In this document: in pieces, positions 27,986 through 36,619 of the stretch
Layout: each line of letters starts with the position of its first letter
Numbering within the stretch: position 1 is the stretch's first letter
Origin: Mesorhizobium sp. AR10
GTDB taxonomy: Bacteria > Pseudomonadota > Alphaproteobacteria > Rhizobiales > Rhizobiaceae
Reading direction: 5' to 3'
Length of the DNA: 64,000 bases
Assembly: GCF_024746795.1 (NCBI RefSeq)
Contig: NZ_CP080524.1
Location: forward strand, 5,868,001 to 5,932,000
Translations under genes and position numbers: made by a program
Notes under the pieces: model-generated
What the model was told of the DNA's origin: nothing
Databases searched by the model: none
What the model saw: only the letters and a program-made list of their open reading frames with translations

Positions 27986-29362
27986 TCAGCCCTGCGGCCG
28001 AACCTGCGGCAGGGCGGCGGCGAGCGAGCGCTCGAAAGCATCGATCAACGTATCGACCTGGGTCTCGGTAATGATGAGCGGCGGGCAGAAGGCGATCGCA
28101 TCGCCCATGTTGCGCGAGATGACGCCATTCTGCTGCAGGAACCCATTCACCAAGCCGCCAAGCGCGCCGGGCTTCCCCCACGGCGCCTTGCTGGCCTGGT
28201 CGGCGACCAGTTCGACGGCGGCGATCAGGCCGACACCGCGCACCTCTCCGACGAGCGGATGCGAAGCGAGCTTACGCAACCGTGCCTGCATGTGCGCCCC
28301 GACCGTACGCGCATTGCCAACAAGGTCGCGCTCCTCGATCAGCTTGAGATTCTCCACTGCCACGGCCGCGGCGACGGGATGGCCGCCGCCCGTGAAGCCA
28401 TGCCCGAACGTGCCGATGCGGTCGCTCTCGTCCGCGATCGGCTCGAACACCTTCTCATTGATGAGCAGGGCCGAGATCGGCAGGTAGGACGACGAGATCT
28501 GCTTGGACAGCACCATGATGTCGGGCTTGATGCCGAAGGTTTGTGAGCCGAACATCTCGCCTGTCCGGCCAAAGCCGCAAATGACCTCGTCGGCGACGAG
28601 CAGGATGTCGTATTTCGACAGCACCGATTGGATCTTCTCCCAGTAGCCGGCGGGTGGAACGATGACGCCGCCGGCGCCCATGATCGGCTCGCCGAAAAAG
28701 GCGGCGATGGTCTCGGGTCCCTCGGCGAGGATCAGCTTCTCGAGATCATCGGCAAGACGGCTAGAGAACTGTTCTTCGCTTTCGCCCGGCTCCGCATCGC
28801 GCCAGTAATGTGGCGTCGATGTGTGGAGCACGTTGGCTATCGGCAGGTCGAATGAAAGATGGTTGTTCGGCAGCCCGGTCAGGCTTGCCGAGGCAATCGT
28901 CACGCCATGATAGCCGCGTTTGCGGCTGATGATCTTCTTGCGAGCTGGCTGGCCGAGCGCGTTCGACCGATACCAAATCATCTTCATCGCCGTGTCGTTG
29001 GCCTCGGAGCCCGAATTGGTGAAATACGCCTTGCTCATCGGAACCGGCGCCATCTGGACCAGCTTCTCGGCCAGGTCGATCAGCGGCGAATGCGATTTCG
29101 AACCGAAGTCGTGATAATAGGGCAGCTTCGCCATCTGCCGGGTGGCGGCGTCGACCAGCCGCTTTTCCGAGAAGCCGACGGCTACGCTCCACAAGCCCGC
29201 CATCGCTTCGATGTAGCGATTGCCGGCCACGTCCTCGACATAGATGCCATCGCCCTTTTCGATGATGAGCGGACCCGACTCCTGGTGTTTGCGGGCATTG
29301 GTATAAGCATGCAGATGGTAGCGGATGTCACGGGCTTCAGGGGAATTGGGTCTGGCGTCCAC
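27986..29362 (-). CDS. class III PLP-dependent aminotransferase (omega-amino acid/amine:pyruvate type)
   Basis: A 458-residue fold-type I aminotransferase. Seen are YIEAMAGLWSVAVGF, FTNSGSEANDTAMKM (cofactor phosphate cup), RKRGYHGVT, the Asp in LLVADEVICGFGRTG that binds the pyridine N, and the Schiff-base Lys in VLSKQISSSYLP. The start and residues 15-60 match the beta-alanine/putrescine:pyruvate branch. It is monocistronic, convergent with the polyol operon and separated from fixK by a strong terminator. The amine substrate is unknown. Confidence 0.88.
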   Translation of the reverse strand: MDARPNSPEARDIRYHLHAYTNARKHQESGPLIIEKGDGIYVEDVAGNRYIEAMAGLWSVAVGFSEKRLVDAATRQMAKLPYYHDFGSKSHSPLIDLAEKLVQMAPVPMSKAYFTNSGSEANDTAMKMIWYRSNALGQPARKKIISRKRGYHGVTIASASLTGLPNNHLSFDLPIANVLHTSTPHYWRDAEPGESEEQFSSRLADDLEKLILAEGPETIAAFFGEPIMGAGGVIVPPAGYWEKIQSVLSKYDILLVADEVICGFGRTGEMFGSQTFGIKPDIMVLSKQISSSYLPISALLINEKVFEPIADESDRIGTFGHGFTGGGHPVAAAVAVENLKLIEERDLVGNARTVGAHMQARLRKLASHPLVGEVRGVGLIAAVELVADQASKAPWGKPGALGGLVNGFLQQNGVISRNMGDAIAFCPPLIITETQVDTLIDAFERSLAAALPQVRPQG

Positions 29363-29455
29363 GACGGCTCCTGTCTACACGGGGGTCACACTGGGGAACT
29401 GTCTCCTGCCCTTCACCGAGCTCCCGCAGCTTTCCCTTTTGCATGATTACAAACG

Positions 29456-29484
29456 AAAACGGCCCGCACAAGGCAGGCCGTTTT
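29456..29484. terminator. strong bidirectional terminator
   Basis: AAAACGGCC (29456-29464) and GGCCGTTTT (29476-29484) give a 9-bp stem with an 11-base loop, flanked by A and T runs so that it works on both strands. It separates the minus-strand fixK-like gene from the aminotransferase. Confidence 0.85.
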
Positions 29485-29589
29485 GGTATTTGGTTGCGGG
29501 GACATGCCTTATTCCGAAGCTTGCTCGGGCAATACCCGAAGAGCGGCTCTGAGTGGGTGCTCTGCGGCTCTGTCGCACATGCGGCGAGA

Positions 29590-30237
29590 TCACTCGCACA
29601 TGGAACGGAGCGTTTCAGGCTTGCGGATTTCCAGGGTGCGAAGTCCATGAAACCTTAGGACACCCTTGTCGCGCAATCTCGACAGCACGCGCGATACCGT
29701 CTCGATCGTGAGACCGAGGTAGTCGCCGATATCCTGGCGGGACATTGGCAGCTCGATCTGAGCGAGCTCTCCCTGGCGGTCAACCATGTCGATCAAAAAA
29801 GCGGCGATGCGTTCGATCGCTGTCTGCCGCCCAACCACCAGCAAATGTTCCTGGGCCCGCACCATGCAGCGAAGAGCAAGCGGCAACAGTTCGCGCGATA
29901 TGTCGAGGCCGGCCACCGGGCGGAATGTGCGCAGCCCTGTCGTAATGATGGCCTCGGCAAAGAAATGGTGGGCAAGGTCAGCTTCAAACCCAAAGATCTC
30001 TCCCGCCAGATGGAAAGCCGTGATCTGCCTGCGCCCATCGGCAAGCAGCCGGTAAATACGGACAGCGCCGAACTCGATCTGGTAATGGGAAGTGACCTTT
30101 TCGCCTTGTGCGTAGATCTCCGAGCCTGCGTTGAAGAACGAGAGCGGCACCGGCCGGCCATCTCTCGACACGTCCAGTTGCGGGGCCAGGGCGGTGAGGA
30201 TCTCGAAGGGCACCCGAGTGTCGACGATCGCGTTCAT
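29590..30237 (-). CDS. fixK: Crp/Fnr-family regulator, FixK type
   Basis: A 215-residue cyclic-nucleotide-domain-fold regulator. The beta-roll spans ~25-125 (GSEIYAQGEKVTSHYQIEFGAVRIYRL split here for length). The C-terminal winged HTH is MSRQDIGDYLGLTIETVSRV, whose E..SR recognition residues predict TTGA-type half-sites. The N-terminal Fe-S cysteines of FNR are absent; the only cysteines are near the middle and C-terminus. This is the FixK class, controlled by FixJ rather than directly by oxygen. It sits downstream of a receiver gene and of the box at 30758, implying autoregulation. It is the best candidate to bind all boxes in the window. Confidence 0.88.
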   Translation of the reverse strand: MNAIVDTRVPFEILTALAPQLDVSRDGRPVPLSFFNAGSEIYAQGEKVTSHYQIEFGAVRIYRLLADGRRQITAFHLAGEIFGFEADLAHHFFAEAIITTGLRTFRPVAGLDISRELLPLALRCMVRAQEHLLVVGRQTAIERIAAFLIDMVDRQGELAQIELPMSRQDIGDYLGLTIETVSRVLSRLRDKGVLRFHGLRTLEIRKPETLRSMCE

Positions 30238-30239
30238 GG

Positions 30240-30265
30240 CTGTTTCCCTGGTTTCGGTGAAACAG
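30240..30265. promoter_or_regulatory. inverted repeat just upstream of fixK
   Basis: CTGTTTC (30240-30246) and GAAACAG (30259-30265) are perfect inverted halves with 12 bases between, directly before the fixK start. It may be an mRNA hairpin near the RBS or a protein site. Confidence 0.35.
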
Positions 30266-30315
30266 CAATCGCGCAGAATGCCGGCCTGCGAAATTGGGTT
30301 ATGTCCTAAGGGGTT

Positions 30316-30678
30316 CTACTTAGTCAGCGAGAGGCGACGGGCCAAAATGGTTTGCACCAGGTCAATCAGGTCATTTCCCTCGACCGGCTTTGTCAGGACC
30401 GCGAACCCATCGGGGCCAGCGGTTGGATCAACTTCCTCTACCAGCAGTATCACCCGCCCGGCGAAGCGGGCAAGCGGCTGACGTCCGGCAGGACTGAGCC
30501 GGATCGCACTTTCATCGACGATGATGCAGGCCGCGGCGTTTGCCTCAGGCGAAGCCTCTATTGTCGAAAGCGACTCATGCGATTCAACCGGGAAGCCTTC
30601 GACTTCGAGTGCGAACTCGAGCGAACGCCTGAGCCCGGGGTCGGGCGCCACGACTAAGATGGTGTTGGCGGCGTGCAA
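30316..30678 (-). CDS. stand-alone, partly degenerate response-regulator receiver protein
   Basis: A 120-residue single receiver domain, beginning at a TTG (30678). The phospho-acceptor Asp is retained in CIIVDESAI (Asp55), as is the Lys of VLTKPVEG (~98). The acidic pair that normally binds Mg2+ reads APDP, with one of two acids lost, and the switch Thr region is changed (VILLVEE). It may be phosphorylated poorly, acting as a sink or inhibitor in the FixLJ circuit. It lies between fixJ and fixK, 78 bases before fixK, with an FNR-type box upstream. Confidence 0.72.
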   Translation of the reverse strand: MHAANTILVVAPDPGLRRSLEFALEVEGFPVESHESLSTIEASPEANAAACIIVDESAIRLSPAGRQPLARFAGRVILLVEEVDPTAGPDGFAVLTKPVEGNDLIDLVQTILARRLSLTK

Positions 30679-30757
30679 GGATCATAGCTTCCGGATACGC
30701 CAGCGAGGTCATCCCGCCAGTCATTACACAGCAAGCGGTAATCTGGCGCTTCACGCC

Positions 30758-30771
30758 TTGCGCCAGATCAA
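30758..30771. promoter_or_regulatory. FNR/FixK-type box upstream of the receiver-fixK pair
   Basis: TTGCG-CCAG-ATCAA lies in the 120-bp gap downstream of fixJ. It is identical to the box before fixN at 36535, spacer included. It is 80 bases before the receiver's TTG start. Confidence 0.75.
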
Positions 30772-30798
30772 TCCTTGTGAAACCGAGCCTTGTGAAAT

Positions 30799-31419
30799 TC
30801 AGGCTGGACCAAAACCTGCGGCCAATGCCATCCGGACAAGCTGCGGCAGGCTTTTTGCCTGCATCTTGGCCATAACGCTGGCGCGGTGCACCTCGACGGT
30901 GCGTGGGCTGATGTTCAGATCATACGCAATCGACTTGTTCGGCAATCCAGCCACCACACCAGAGAGAACCTGGCGCTCGCGGTCGCTCAACCGCCCAAGC
31001 CTTGTTTGGATCGACGCGACATCGTCCAGATCCAACGGTTTATCGACAAGTTGTTCAGCCGCGCGTTGGATAGCCTCAATAAGGACAACGTCCTCGAACG
31101 GCTTCTCGATGAAATCCGTGGCGCCGGCCTTCATCGCCTCAACCGCCATGGGGACATCGCCGTGACCCGTGATGACAACCGCCGGAAGCGAGGCATTTGC
31201 GCTCACGAGATTTCGCAAGAGCTCTACCCCCGTCATGTCAGGCATGCGCAGGTCGGTCACCAGAACGCCATTTCTGATGCCGGATGCCGCAACCAGAAAG
31301 TCGGTTGCGCTCTCGTGCATCTTGACCGCGAATCCGGACATCGTAAGCAGAAAAGCCAACGACTTCCGGACCGGTTCCTCGTCATCGACGATGTGAACGA
31401 TGTAGTCACCCGTCTCCAT
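30799..31419 (-). CDS. fixJ: FixJ two-component response regulator
   Basis: A 206-residue NarL/FixJ-type regulator. The receiver has the acid pair in [11 protein letters not shown], phospho-Asp56 in [12 protein letters not shown], the switch Thr in [15 protein letters not shown] and Lys in FIEKPFED. The LuxR-type HTH is [20 protein letters not shown] followed by [12 protein letters not shown]. It overlaps the fixL 3' end by 14 bases, so the pair is cotranscribed. When phosphorylated by FixL it should activate fixK-type genes. Confidence 0.93.
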   Translation of the reverse strand: METGDYIVHIVDDEEPVRKSLAFLLTMSGFAVKMHESATDFLVAASGIRNGVLVTDLRMPDMTGVELLRNLVSANASLPAVVITGHGDVPMAVEAMKAGATDFIEKPFEDVVLIEAIQRAAEQLVDKPLDLDDVASIQTRLGRLSDRERQVLSGVVAGLPNKSIAYDLNISPRTVEVHRASVMAKMQAKSLPQLVRMALAAGFGPA

Positions 31420-32926
31420 GTGCGTCCTCTTCCTTGAATGCAGGGAGCGTGAACCTGAACGTCGCGCCTCCGGCGTCGTTCTGGCTCACCGTCATGGTTC
31501 CGCCGTGCGCCTCGACGATCCGCTTGGAGATCGACAATCCAACCCCCATTCCTCCGGGCTTTGTCGTCACGAAGGGTTTGAAAAGCTGGGCGGAAACCTC
31601 GTCGGAAATACCTGGTCCCGTATCTTCGACCACGACGGCGATTTCGCCACCCTGCGCGGCATGGGTGCGGACAACAAGTTCACGGCGTGCGCTGTGGCGC
31701 ATGGCTTCCATGGCATTTCGCATCAGGTTGGTCAGTACCTGCTGGATCTGTATGCGGTCGACCATCACGGTTGCCGGTCCAGGCGCGAACTCGAACACCG
31801 TCCGCACCCCCCGCTCTCGCGATCCCACCAATGCCAGAGCCCCTGCCTCTTCCACCAGGCTGCGAATGTTCTCCGGTGCTTTGTCGGTGGCGCCTTTGGT
31901 GACGAATTCACGAAGATGGCGAATGATCTGCCCCGCGCGCAGCGACTGCCTTGCGGTTTCTTCCAGTGCAGCCCTCATCTTTGTTGCCACGGCGTCATCC
32001 ATGTCGCGCAACAGCCGGGCGCAGCCTTGAACGTAATTCGCGATCGCCGAAAGCGGTTGATTCAACTCGTGAGCGAGCGTCGAGGCCATTTCGCCAAGTT
32101 CGTTGAGGCGTGCCAACCTTGCAAGCTCGCCCTGGATTTCATGCAGACGTGCCGCCGATTCCTCACGCTCCGTCAGGTCTCGGATGAAGCCGGTAAAATA
32201 GATCTTGCCAGCCGACTTCATCTCGCCAACCGCCAGTTTCATCGGAAAGGTCGACCCGTCCTTGCGTCGTCCGATAACGACACGATCCACCCCGATAATC
32301 CGCTTTTCCCCGGTGGTCAGGTACCTGTGCATATAGCCGTCATGCTCGTGGCGGTATGGCTCCGGCATCAACAGGCGCACATTCTCTCCGACGACCTCTG
32401 CTTCGGCATAGCCGAATTGCCGTACCGCGGCAGCGTTGAAGGAAACGATGGTGCCGTCCTTTTCGATGACGACTGTTGCGTCGATCACCGTATCAAGAAT
32501 GGAGCGAAGATGGGCCTCCCGGCTGTCGAGCGCGCTTTCAGCCCGATCGATTGCCTTGCTGGCGTGATGCAGCATTTCGCCCATCCAGGCGATCGCCAGG
32601 CCGACAAGGGCGAATACGACGAGCTCAACCGGATTTTGGGCACGGTCGGACTGTAGACTGTCCAGCCAGAACGCTCCGCCTAACGAAAGTGCTACGGACA
32701 ATAGCCCAGGCCAGATACCGCCAGCGATCGATGCGACGAGGATAGCAGGCGTAAAGAGGGTAAATGTCGCTCGGTCCGCGAGCAGTCCTTCCAACAGAAG
32801 TCGAAGGAGGACAGCGGCTGCGACCATGAAAATCGCCAGCAAATAACCATTGCGTCCTTCGAAGCGGCGAGACAGCACCGCTTGCAGAAAGCGTCCTTTG
32901 ATACCGGTAATGGCCCGCGCTGGCAT
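31406..32926 (-). CDS. fixL: FixL oxygen-sensing haem PAS histidine kinase
   Basis: A 506-residue membrane sensor. About four hydrophobic segments lie within ~28-118. The haem PAS domain spans ~135-255. In [12 protein letters not shown], His195 aligns with the proximal haem ligand of known FixL proteins, and Arg215 in [10 protein letters not shown] with the distal-pocket arginine. The kinase has H-box [11 protein letters not shown] (His286), then N, G1 ([10 protein letters not shown]) and G2 ([10 protein letters not shown]) boxes. It autophosphorylates when oxygen leaves the haem and donates to FixJ. Length is that of Sinorhizobium FixL (~505). Confidence 0.94.
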   Translation of the reverse strand: MPARAITGIKGRFLQAVLSRRFEGRNGYLLAIFMVAAAVLLRLLLEGLLADRATFTLFTPAILVASIAGGIWPGLLSVALSLGGAFWLDSLQSDRAQNPVELVVFALVGLAIAWMGEMLHHASKAIDRAESALDSREAHLRSILDTVIDATVVIEKDGTIVSFNAAAVRQFGYAEAEVVGENVRLLMPEPYRHEHDGYMHRYLTTGEKRIIGVDRVVIGRRKDGSTFPMKLAVGEMKSAGKIYFTGFIRDLTEREESAARLHEIQGELARLARLNELGEMASTLAHELNQPLSAIANYVQGCARLLRDMDDAVATKMRAALEETARQSLRAGQIIRHLREFVTKGATDKAPENIRSLVEEAGALALVGSRERGVRTVFEFAPGPATVMVDRIQIQQVLTNLMRNAMEAMRHSARRELVVRTHAAQGGEIAVVVEDTGPGISDEVSAQLFKPFVTTKPGGMGVGLSISKRIVEAHGGTMTVSQNDAGGATFRFTLPAFKEEDAHGDG

Positions 32927-33115
32927 GAAATTCGTTACCGCTGAGCTGAAAGGATGCCGCCAAGCTCAGCCAACGTAACTGAACGTTTGTCACTTAGCGC
33001 ATTTTTTCCGTTCGATCCCGAACAGAATTGAGAAAGCGTGCGCGCTCGCTGCGCGAAGACTAGGGGACGGCTCAACTCCTTCACCCTCATCGCCTTCGAT
33101 ATTTCGTGCGCCAGT

Positions 33116-33129
33116 TTGCGCCAGCGCAA
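33116..33129. promoter_or_regulatory. FNR/FixK/NnrR-type box upstream of pseudoazurin
   Basis: TTGCG-CCAG-CGCAA, with perfectly palindromic half-sites, 74 bases before the pseudoazurin ATG. The identical sequence precedes nirK at 33809. Confidence 0.8.
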
Positions 33130-33202
33130 ATGGCAACGCCCTCCCGTGACGTAGAAAGCCGCAACGGTTGATGCCGTGATGAACCCAGGAAAGGACTATC
33201 CC

Positions 33203-33649
33203 ATGAAATTGCCCCTGATCGCCGCTGCCATCGCATTGCTGTCTCTGGCCGGCGCAGCAAACGCTGAAGAACACCTCGTGCAGATGCTCAACAAGGGTGA
33301 GAAGGGTTCGATGGTCTTCGAGCCCGCCTACATACGCGCGGTGCCCGGCGACACGATCAAGTTTGTGCCCACCGACAAGTCCCACAATGCCGAAAGCGTC
33401 AAGGGAATGCTGCCGGACGGTGCTGAAGCTTTCAAGGGAAAGCCGAACGCGGAGATAACCGTGACCGTGACCCAGGAAGGCGTCTATGGCGTGAAGTGCG
33501 CCCCGCACTACGGCATGGGCATGGTGGCGCTGATCGTCGTCGGCAAGCCTGTGAACCTGGATGCGGCACAAGCCGTCAAACAGACCGGCAAGGCCAAGAC
33601 AGTTTTCGCTGGGCTGTTCGGCGAGGTGACCAAAGCCGCTTCCAACTGA
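33203..33649 (+). CDS. pseudoazurin (blue copper electron donor to nitrite reductase)
   Basis: A 148-residue periplasmic cupredoxin. Residues 1-21 are a signal peptide ending in ANA-EE. The type 1 copper ligands are visible as His61 (KSHNAES), Cys99, His102 and Met107 in CAPHYGMGM. The C-terminal helix tail is typical of pseudoazurin. The ATG 33203 follows AGGAAAGGA; the upstream ATG at 33176 would put nine residues before the signal. It transfers electrons from the cytochrome bc1 chain to NirK, encoded next. Confidence 0.92.
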   Translation: MKLPLIAAAIALLSLAGAANAEEHLVQMLNKGEKGSMVFEPAYIRAVPGDTIKFVPTDKSHNAESVKGMLPDGAEAFKGKPNAEITVTVTQEGVYGVKCAPHYGMGMVALIVVGKPVNLDAAQAVKQTGKAKTVFAGLFGEVTKAASN

Positions 33650-33667
33650 CACCTTTCGACATAGATA

Positions 33668-33693
33668 CCCTCCGATTGGCGATCGCCGGAGGG
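33668..33693 (+). terminator. hairpin between pseudoazurin and nirK
   Basis: CCCTCCG (33668-33674) pairs with CGGAGGG (33687-33693); the loop contains a further GGCGATCGCC self-complement. It follows the pseudoazurin stop by 18 bases and lacks a U tract. Confidence 0.5.
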
Positions 33694-33808
33694 AAAACGG
33701 CCGGACGGACCGGGGGAGGTCCAGTCCGGCCTATTTCATATGGAGCGCTCGGGAACACGATCCGCTCACACTCCGCAAACGCTGCAGTCGCATGGAAATG
33801 TTTGCGGT

Positions 33809-33822
33809 TTGCGCCAGCGCAA
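33809..33822. promoter_or_regulatory. FNR/FixK/NnrR-type box upstream of nirK
   Basis: TTGCG-CCAG-CGCAA, 63 bases before the nirK ATG, identical to the pseudoazurin box. In denitrifying rhizobia such sites are used by NnrR/FixK regulators. Confidence 0.8.
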
Positions 33823-33885
33823 AGACGGACCCCGCAAGCAGGCTACTCTCGGGGCATCAAGTGGTTGACGCACAAGGAGATTGAA

Positions 33886-34992
33886 ATGCTTACGCGACGT
33901 GAAGCTCTGTTGGGATCTGTCCTTACCGCCGCCGCAGCGGCAACGATGGTCGCAATGCCGGCTGTGGCCAGCGCGAAGGAAGTTGCTGGACTGCCGCGCG
34001 AAAAGGTCACCCTCGTTGCACCGCCGTTCGTCCATGCTCACGACCAGGTGGCCAAAGGCGGTCCGAAAGTCGTCGAGTTCACGATGACAGTCGAGGAAAA
34101 GCCCGTTGTCATCGATGCCGATGGGACGCAGCTCAATGCGATGACCTACAACGGCTCGATCCCCGGCCCCCTGATGGTTGTCCATGAAGGCGACTATCTC
34201 GAGCTCACACTCGTCAATCCCGACACCAATACGCTTGCGCACAACATCGACTTCCACGCTGCCACCGGCGCTCTCGGCGGCGGCGAATTGACACTTATCA
34301 ATCCAGGCGAGCAGGTAACACTCCGCTTCAAGGCAACGCGCACGGGGACGTTCGTCTACCACTGCGCCCCCGGCGGACCGATGATCCCGTGGCACGTCGT
34401 GTCCGGCATGAGCGGTGCGGTGATGGTGCTGCCGCGCGACGGCCTCCGCGACGACAAGGGCAAACCTATCCGCTATGACCGAATCTACTACATCGGCGAA
34501 AACGACTTTTACGTCCCCCGCGACGAGCAGGGGAAATTCAAGAAGTACGAAACGGCCGGCGACAATTTCGATGACATGATGAAGGTCATGCGCGGGTTGA
34601 TTCCGACCCACGTCGTATTCAATGGCAAGGCAGGATCGCTGACCGGCGAGAACGCCATGAAGGCGAAGGTCGGCGAGACTGTCCTGATCGTCCATTCGCA
34701 GGCCAATCGCGATACGCGGCCGCATCTGATCGGCGGCCACGGCGATTATGTCTGGGAACAGGGCAAGTTCGCCAACCCTCCCGCAAAGGACCTGGAAACC
34801 TGGTTCATTCGTGGCGGCTCTGCCGGCTCGGCCCTCTATACATTCCTGCAGCCGGGCATCTACGCCTATGTGAACCACAATCTGATCGAGGCCGTGGAAC
34901 TCGGCGCGACCGCACATTTTACGGTCGACGGAACCTGGGATGACGACCTGATGACGCAGGTCGAAGCCCCAAGGGCCATTGCGACGCAGTGA
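33886..34992 (+). CDS. nirK: copper-containing nitrite reductase (NO-forming)
   Basis: A 368-residue two-cupredoxin-domain enzyme reducing nitrite to nitric oxide in the periplasm. It has a Tat signal ([10 protein letters not shown]). Type 1 copper ligands are His119, Cys160, His170 and Met175. Type 2 ligands are His124 and His159 plus a third His in YVNHNLIEA. The catalytic Asp122 lies in HNIDFH and the second-sphere His in [10 protein letters not shown]. All copper residues are intact, so it should be active. ATG 33886 follows AAGGAGATTGA. It has its own FNR-type box and is followed by nirV. Confidence 0.96.
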   Translation: MLTRREALLGSVLTAAAAATMVAMPAVASAKEVAGLPREKVTLVAPPFVHAHDQVAKGGPKVVEFTMTVEEKPVVIDADGTQLNAMTYNGSIPGPLMVVHEGDYLELTLVNPDTNTLAHNIDFHAATGALGGGELTLINPGEQVTLRFKATRTGTFVYHCAPGGPMIPWHVVSGMSGAVMVLPRDGLRDDKGKPIRYDRIYYIGENDFYVPRDEQGKFKKYETAGDNFDDMMKVMRGLIPTHVVFNGKAGSLTGENAMKAKVGETVLIVHSQANRDTRPHLIGGHGDYVWEQGKFANPPAKDLETWFIRGGSAGSALYTFLQPGIYAYVNHNLIEAVELGATAHFTVDGTWDDDLMTQVEAPRAIATQ

Positions 34993-35020
34993 CGAGGATC
35001 CGATCCTGAACATTGACGTG

Positions 35021-35043
35021 ACCTTGCGCCCTCTGCGCAAGGT
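35021..35043. promoter_or_regulatory. perfect inverted repeat between nirK and nirV
   Basis: ACCTTGCGC (35021-35029) and GCGCAAGGT (35035-35043) are perfect 9-bp inverted halves around CCTCT. It contains TTGCG and CGCAA but seven bases apart instead of four, so it is more likely an RNA hairpin than a FixK site. It ends 23 bases before nirV. Confidence 0.45.
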
Positions 35044-35066
35044 TACGTACGCCCGGACGAAATGCC

Positions 35067-35936
35067 ATGTCTTTCAACCCACTCGTAGCCCTCGGGAGTA
35101 TCGCAACTGCCGTGCTGATCGTCATGGGCGCGACCAGTGCGATTGACAGGTTCTCTGTGGCTGGCCGGCTCGTGGCGAGCCCAGAACTCGTGACCCTTGC
35201 GCCCGGATCGTTCGACCATCCTCAGCCAGGTGAATTCCTCGGGGAAGGCCATCCTGCCGCGGCGCCGCGGATCCTGACAACGGTCGGTGCTGCGCTGAAA
35301 ATCATGAAGCACCAGGTGAGTGCAGCGGAATACGGACGGTGCGTGACGGCCGGCAGCTGCAGGGCGGCTGACAGCCTGGATAGCGGCAATTTTCCTGTCA
35401 CCGGCGTAAGCCACATCGACGCCGAGGCCTATGCGGGCTGGCTCTCGGCCCAGACGGGCGCGACATGGCGGCTGCCGACAGATGCGGAATGGGCCTACGC
35501 CGCCGCCGAGCGGTTCCGCAGCGACATCGAGGGCGGCGCCGGCGACCCCAACAATCCGGCGATGCGCTGGCTCGCCCGGTATCGCACCGAGGCTTCGCTT
35601 GGGCGGAAATCCGATCCCGAGCCAAGGGTTCAAGGGGCGTTTGGTATCAACTCAATGGGGTTGGCGGACGTTGCGGGCAATGTCTGGGAGTGGACATCGA
35701 CCTGCTACGTCCATGCAACGGTAGCTGCCGACGGCGCCAGCATCGTGAGTTCGATTGAAAATTGCGGGGTGCATGTCGTGGAGGGCTACCACCGCACATA
35801 TATGTCGAACTTCATCCGGGACGGGAAAAGTGGCGGTTGCGCGGTCGGCACGCCACCAGACAATCTGGGTTTCCGCCTCGTCCGTGAACGCCTCACCGTC
35901 ATGCGAGCCGCCCTTCAGCGCCTCGGATTTTCCTGA
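35067..35936 (+). CDS. nirV: NirV, SUMF1/formylglycine-generating-enzyme-like protein
   Basis: A 289-residue protein with an N-terminal membrane anchor or signal (~6-25) and a SUMF1-fold domain from ~40. Signatures are KHQVSAAEYGRCV, TGATWRLPTDAEWAYAAA, INSMGLADVAGNVWEWT and DNLGFRLVRE. NirV accompanies nirK in many denitrifiers and is not essential for NirK in those tested; its exact role is unknown. It is 74 bases downstream of nirK and probably cotranscribed. Confidence 0.85.
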   Translation: MSFNPLVALGSIATAVLIVMGATSAIDRFSVAGRLVASPELVTLAPGSFDHPQPGEFLGEGHPAAAPRILTTVGAALKIMKHQVSAAEYGRCVTAGSCRAADSLDSGNFPVTGVSHIDAEAYAGWLSAQTGATWRLPTDAEWAYAAAERFRSDIEGGAGDPNNPAMRWLARYRTEASLGRKSDPEPRVQGAFGINSMGLADVAGNVWEWTSTCYVHATVAADGASIVSSIENCGVHVVEGYHRTYMSNFIRDGKSGGCAVGTPPDNLGFRLVRERLTVMRAALQRLGFS

Positions 35937-35991
35937 GCTTGGCCGCCGACTTCGAAGTCAGGGAATGGGCACGATCGCCGAAAGGATCAAC

Positions 35992-36456
35992 ATGAACACA
36001 TCTGCCATCGATCAGGCGCGCCCGGCCGCCGAGCGGCCGTTGGCCGATCCGGGAGTTGACCGGGCAAGCATTGGTGCGCTGGTCCGCGAGTTCTATTCCA
36101 GACTACGGAAAAACGAACGGCTCGGGCCGATCTTCGCGCGTGAGATCACCGGCGATTGGGAGCCGCACCTCGAGAAAATGACCGACTTCTGGTGTTCCGT
36201 CATTCTCAAGACGGGCGACTATCACGGACGCCCGGTGCCTGCACATCTGAAGCTGAAAGACGTGACCGAAGCCGATTTCGACATCTGGCTGGGGCTGTTT
36301 GGCGAGACCGCGGCGGCGCTCTTTGCCCCGCAGACGGCTGCGGTATTTGTCGATCGAGCCGAACGCATTGCGAAAAGCCTGAAGCTGGCGATGTTCTTTC
36401 GCCTTCCAATTCCCAGTTCATCGGCAACCAACATTGCGACAGCCGAGGACGACTGA
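35992..36456 (+). CDS. group III truncated haemoglobin
   Basis: A 154-residue single-domain 2/2 globin. IGALVREFYSRLRKNERLGPIF contains the B10 Tyr35, PHLEKMTDFWCSVIL is the E-helix region, and PAHLKL carries the likely proximal His85. The short CD region and lack of an E7 His mark group III. The ATG 35992 follows AAAGGATCAAC. It lies 55 bases after nirV. In this setting it probably binds or detoxifies nitric oxide made by NirK, especially as no NO reductase is seen in the window; that is inference. Confidence 0.85.
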   Translation: MNTSAIDQARPAAERPLADPGVDRASIGALVREFYSRLRKNERLGPIFAREITGDWEPHLEKMTDFWCSVILKTGDYHGRPVPAHLKLKDVTEADFDIWLGLFGETAAALFAPQTAAVFVDRAERIAKSLKLAMFFRLPIPSSSATNIATAEDD

Positions 36457-36534
36457 GCCGGCCCCGGACCGGCAAACTCCCGCCAGAACGCCCGCTCGAA
36501 ACGACAACCTCTTCTGGTGAAATCAGGCTCGCGT

Positions 36535-36548
36535 TTGCGCCAGATCAA
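36535..36548. promoter_or_regulatory. FixK/FNR box upstream of fixNOQP
   Basis: TTGCG-CCAG-ATCAA, 71 bases before the fixN ATG, identical to the box before the receiver-fixK pair. fixNOQP promoters are classical FixK targets. The preceding gap also holds a GCCGG/CCGGC hairpin at 36457-36473 just past the globin stop. Confidence 0.82.
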
Positions 36549-36619
36549 ACCAACCGCTGCGCACCCATGCGAAAATCGGGGACGATTTCGCCCTGACGGG
36601 CACCTGACGGTGGACGCAC

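Noticed and set aside
35024..35040. FNR box between nirK and nirV
   Set aside because: The half-sites are separated by seven bases, not four; recorded as an inverted repeat instead.
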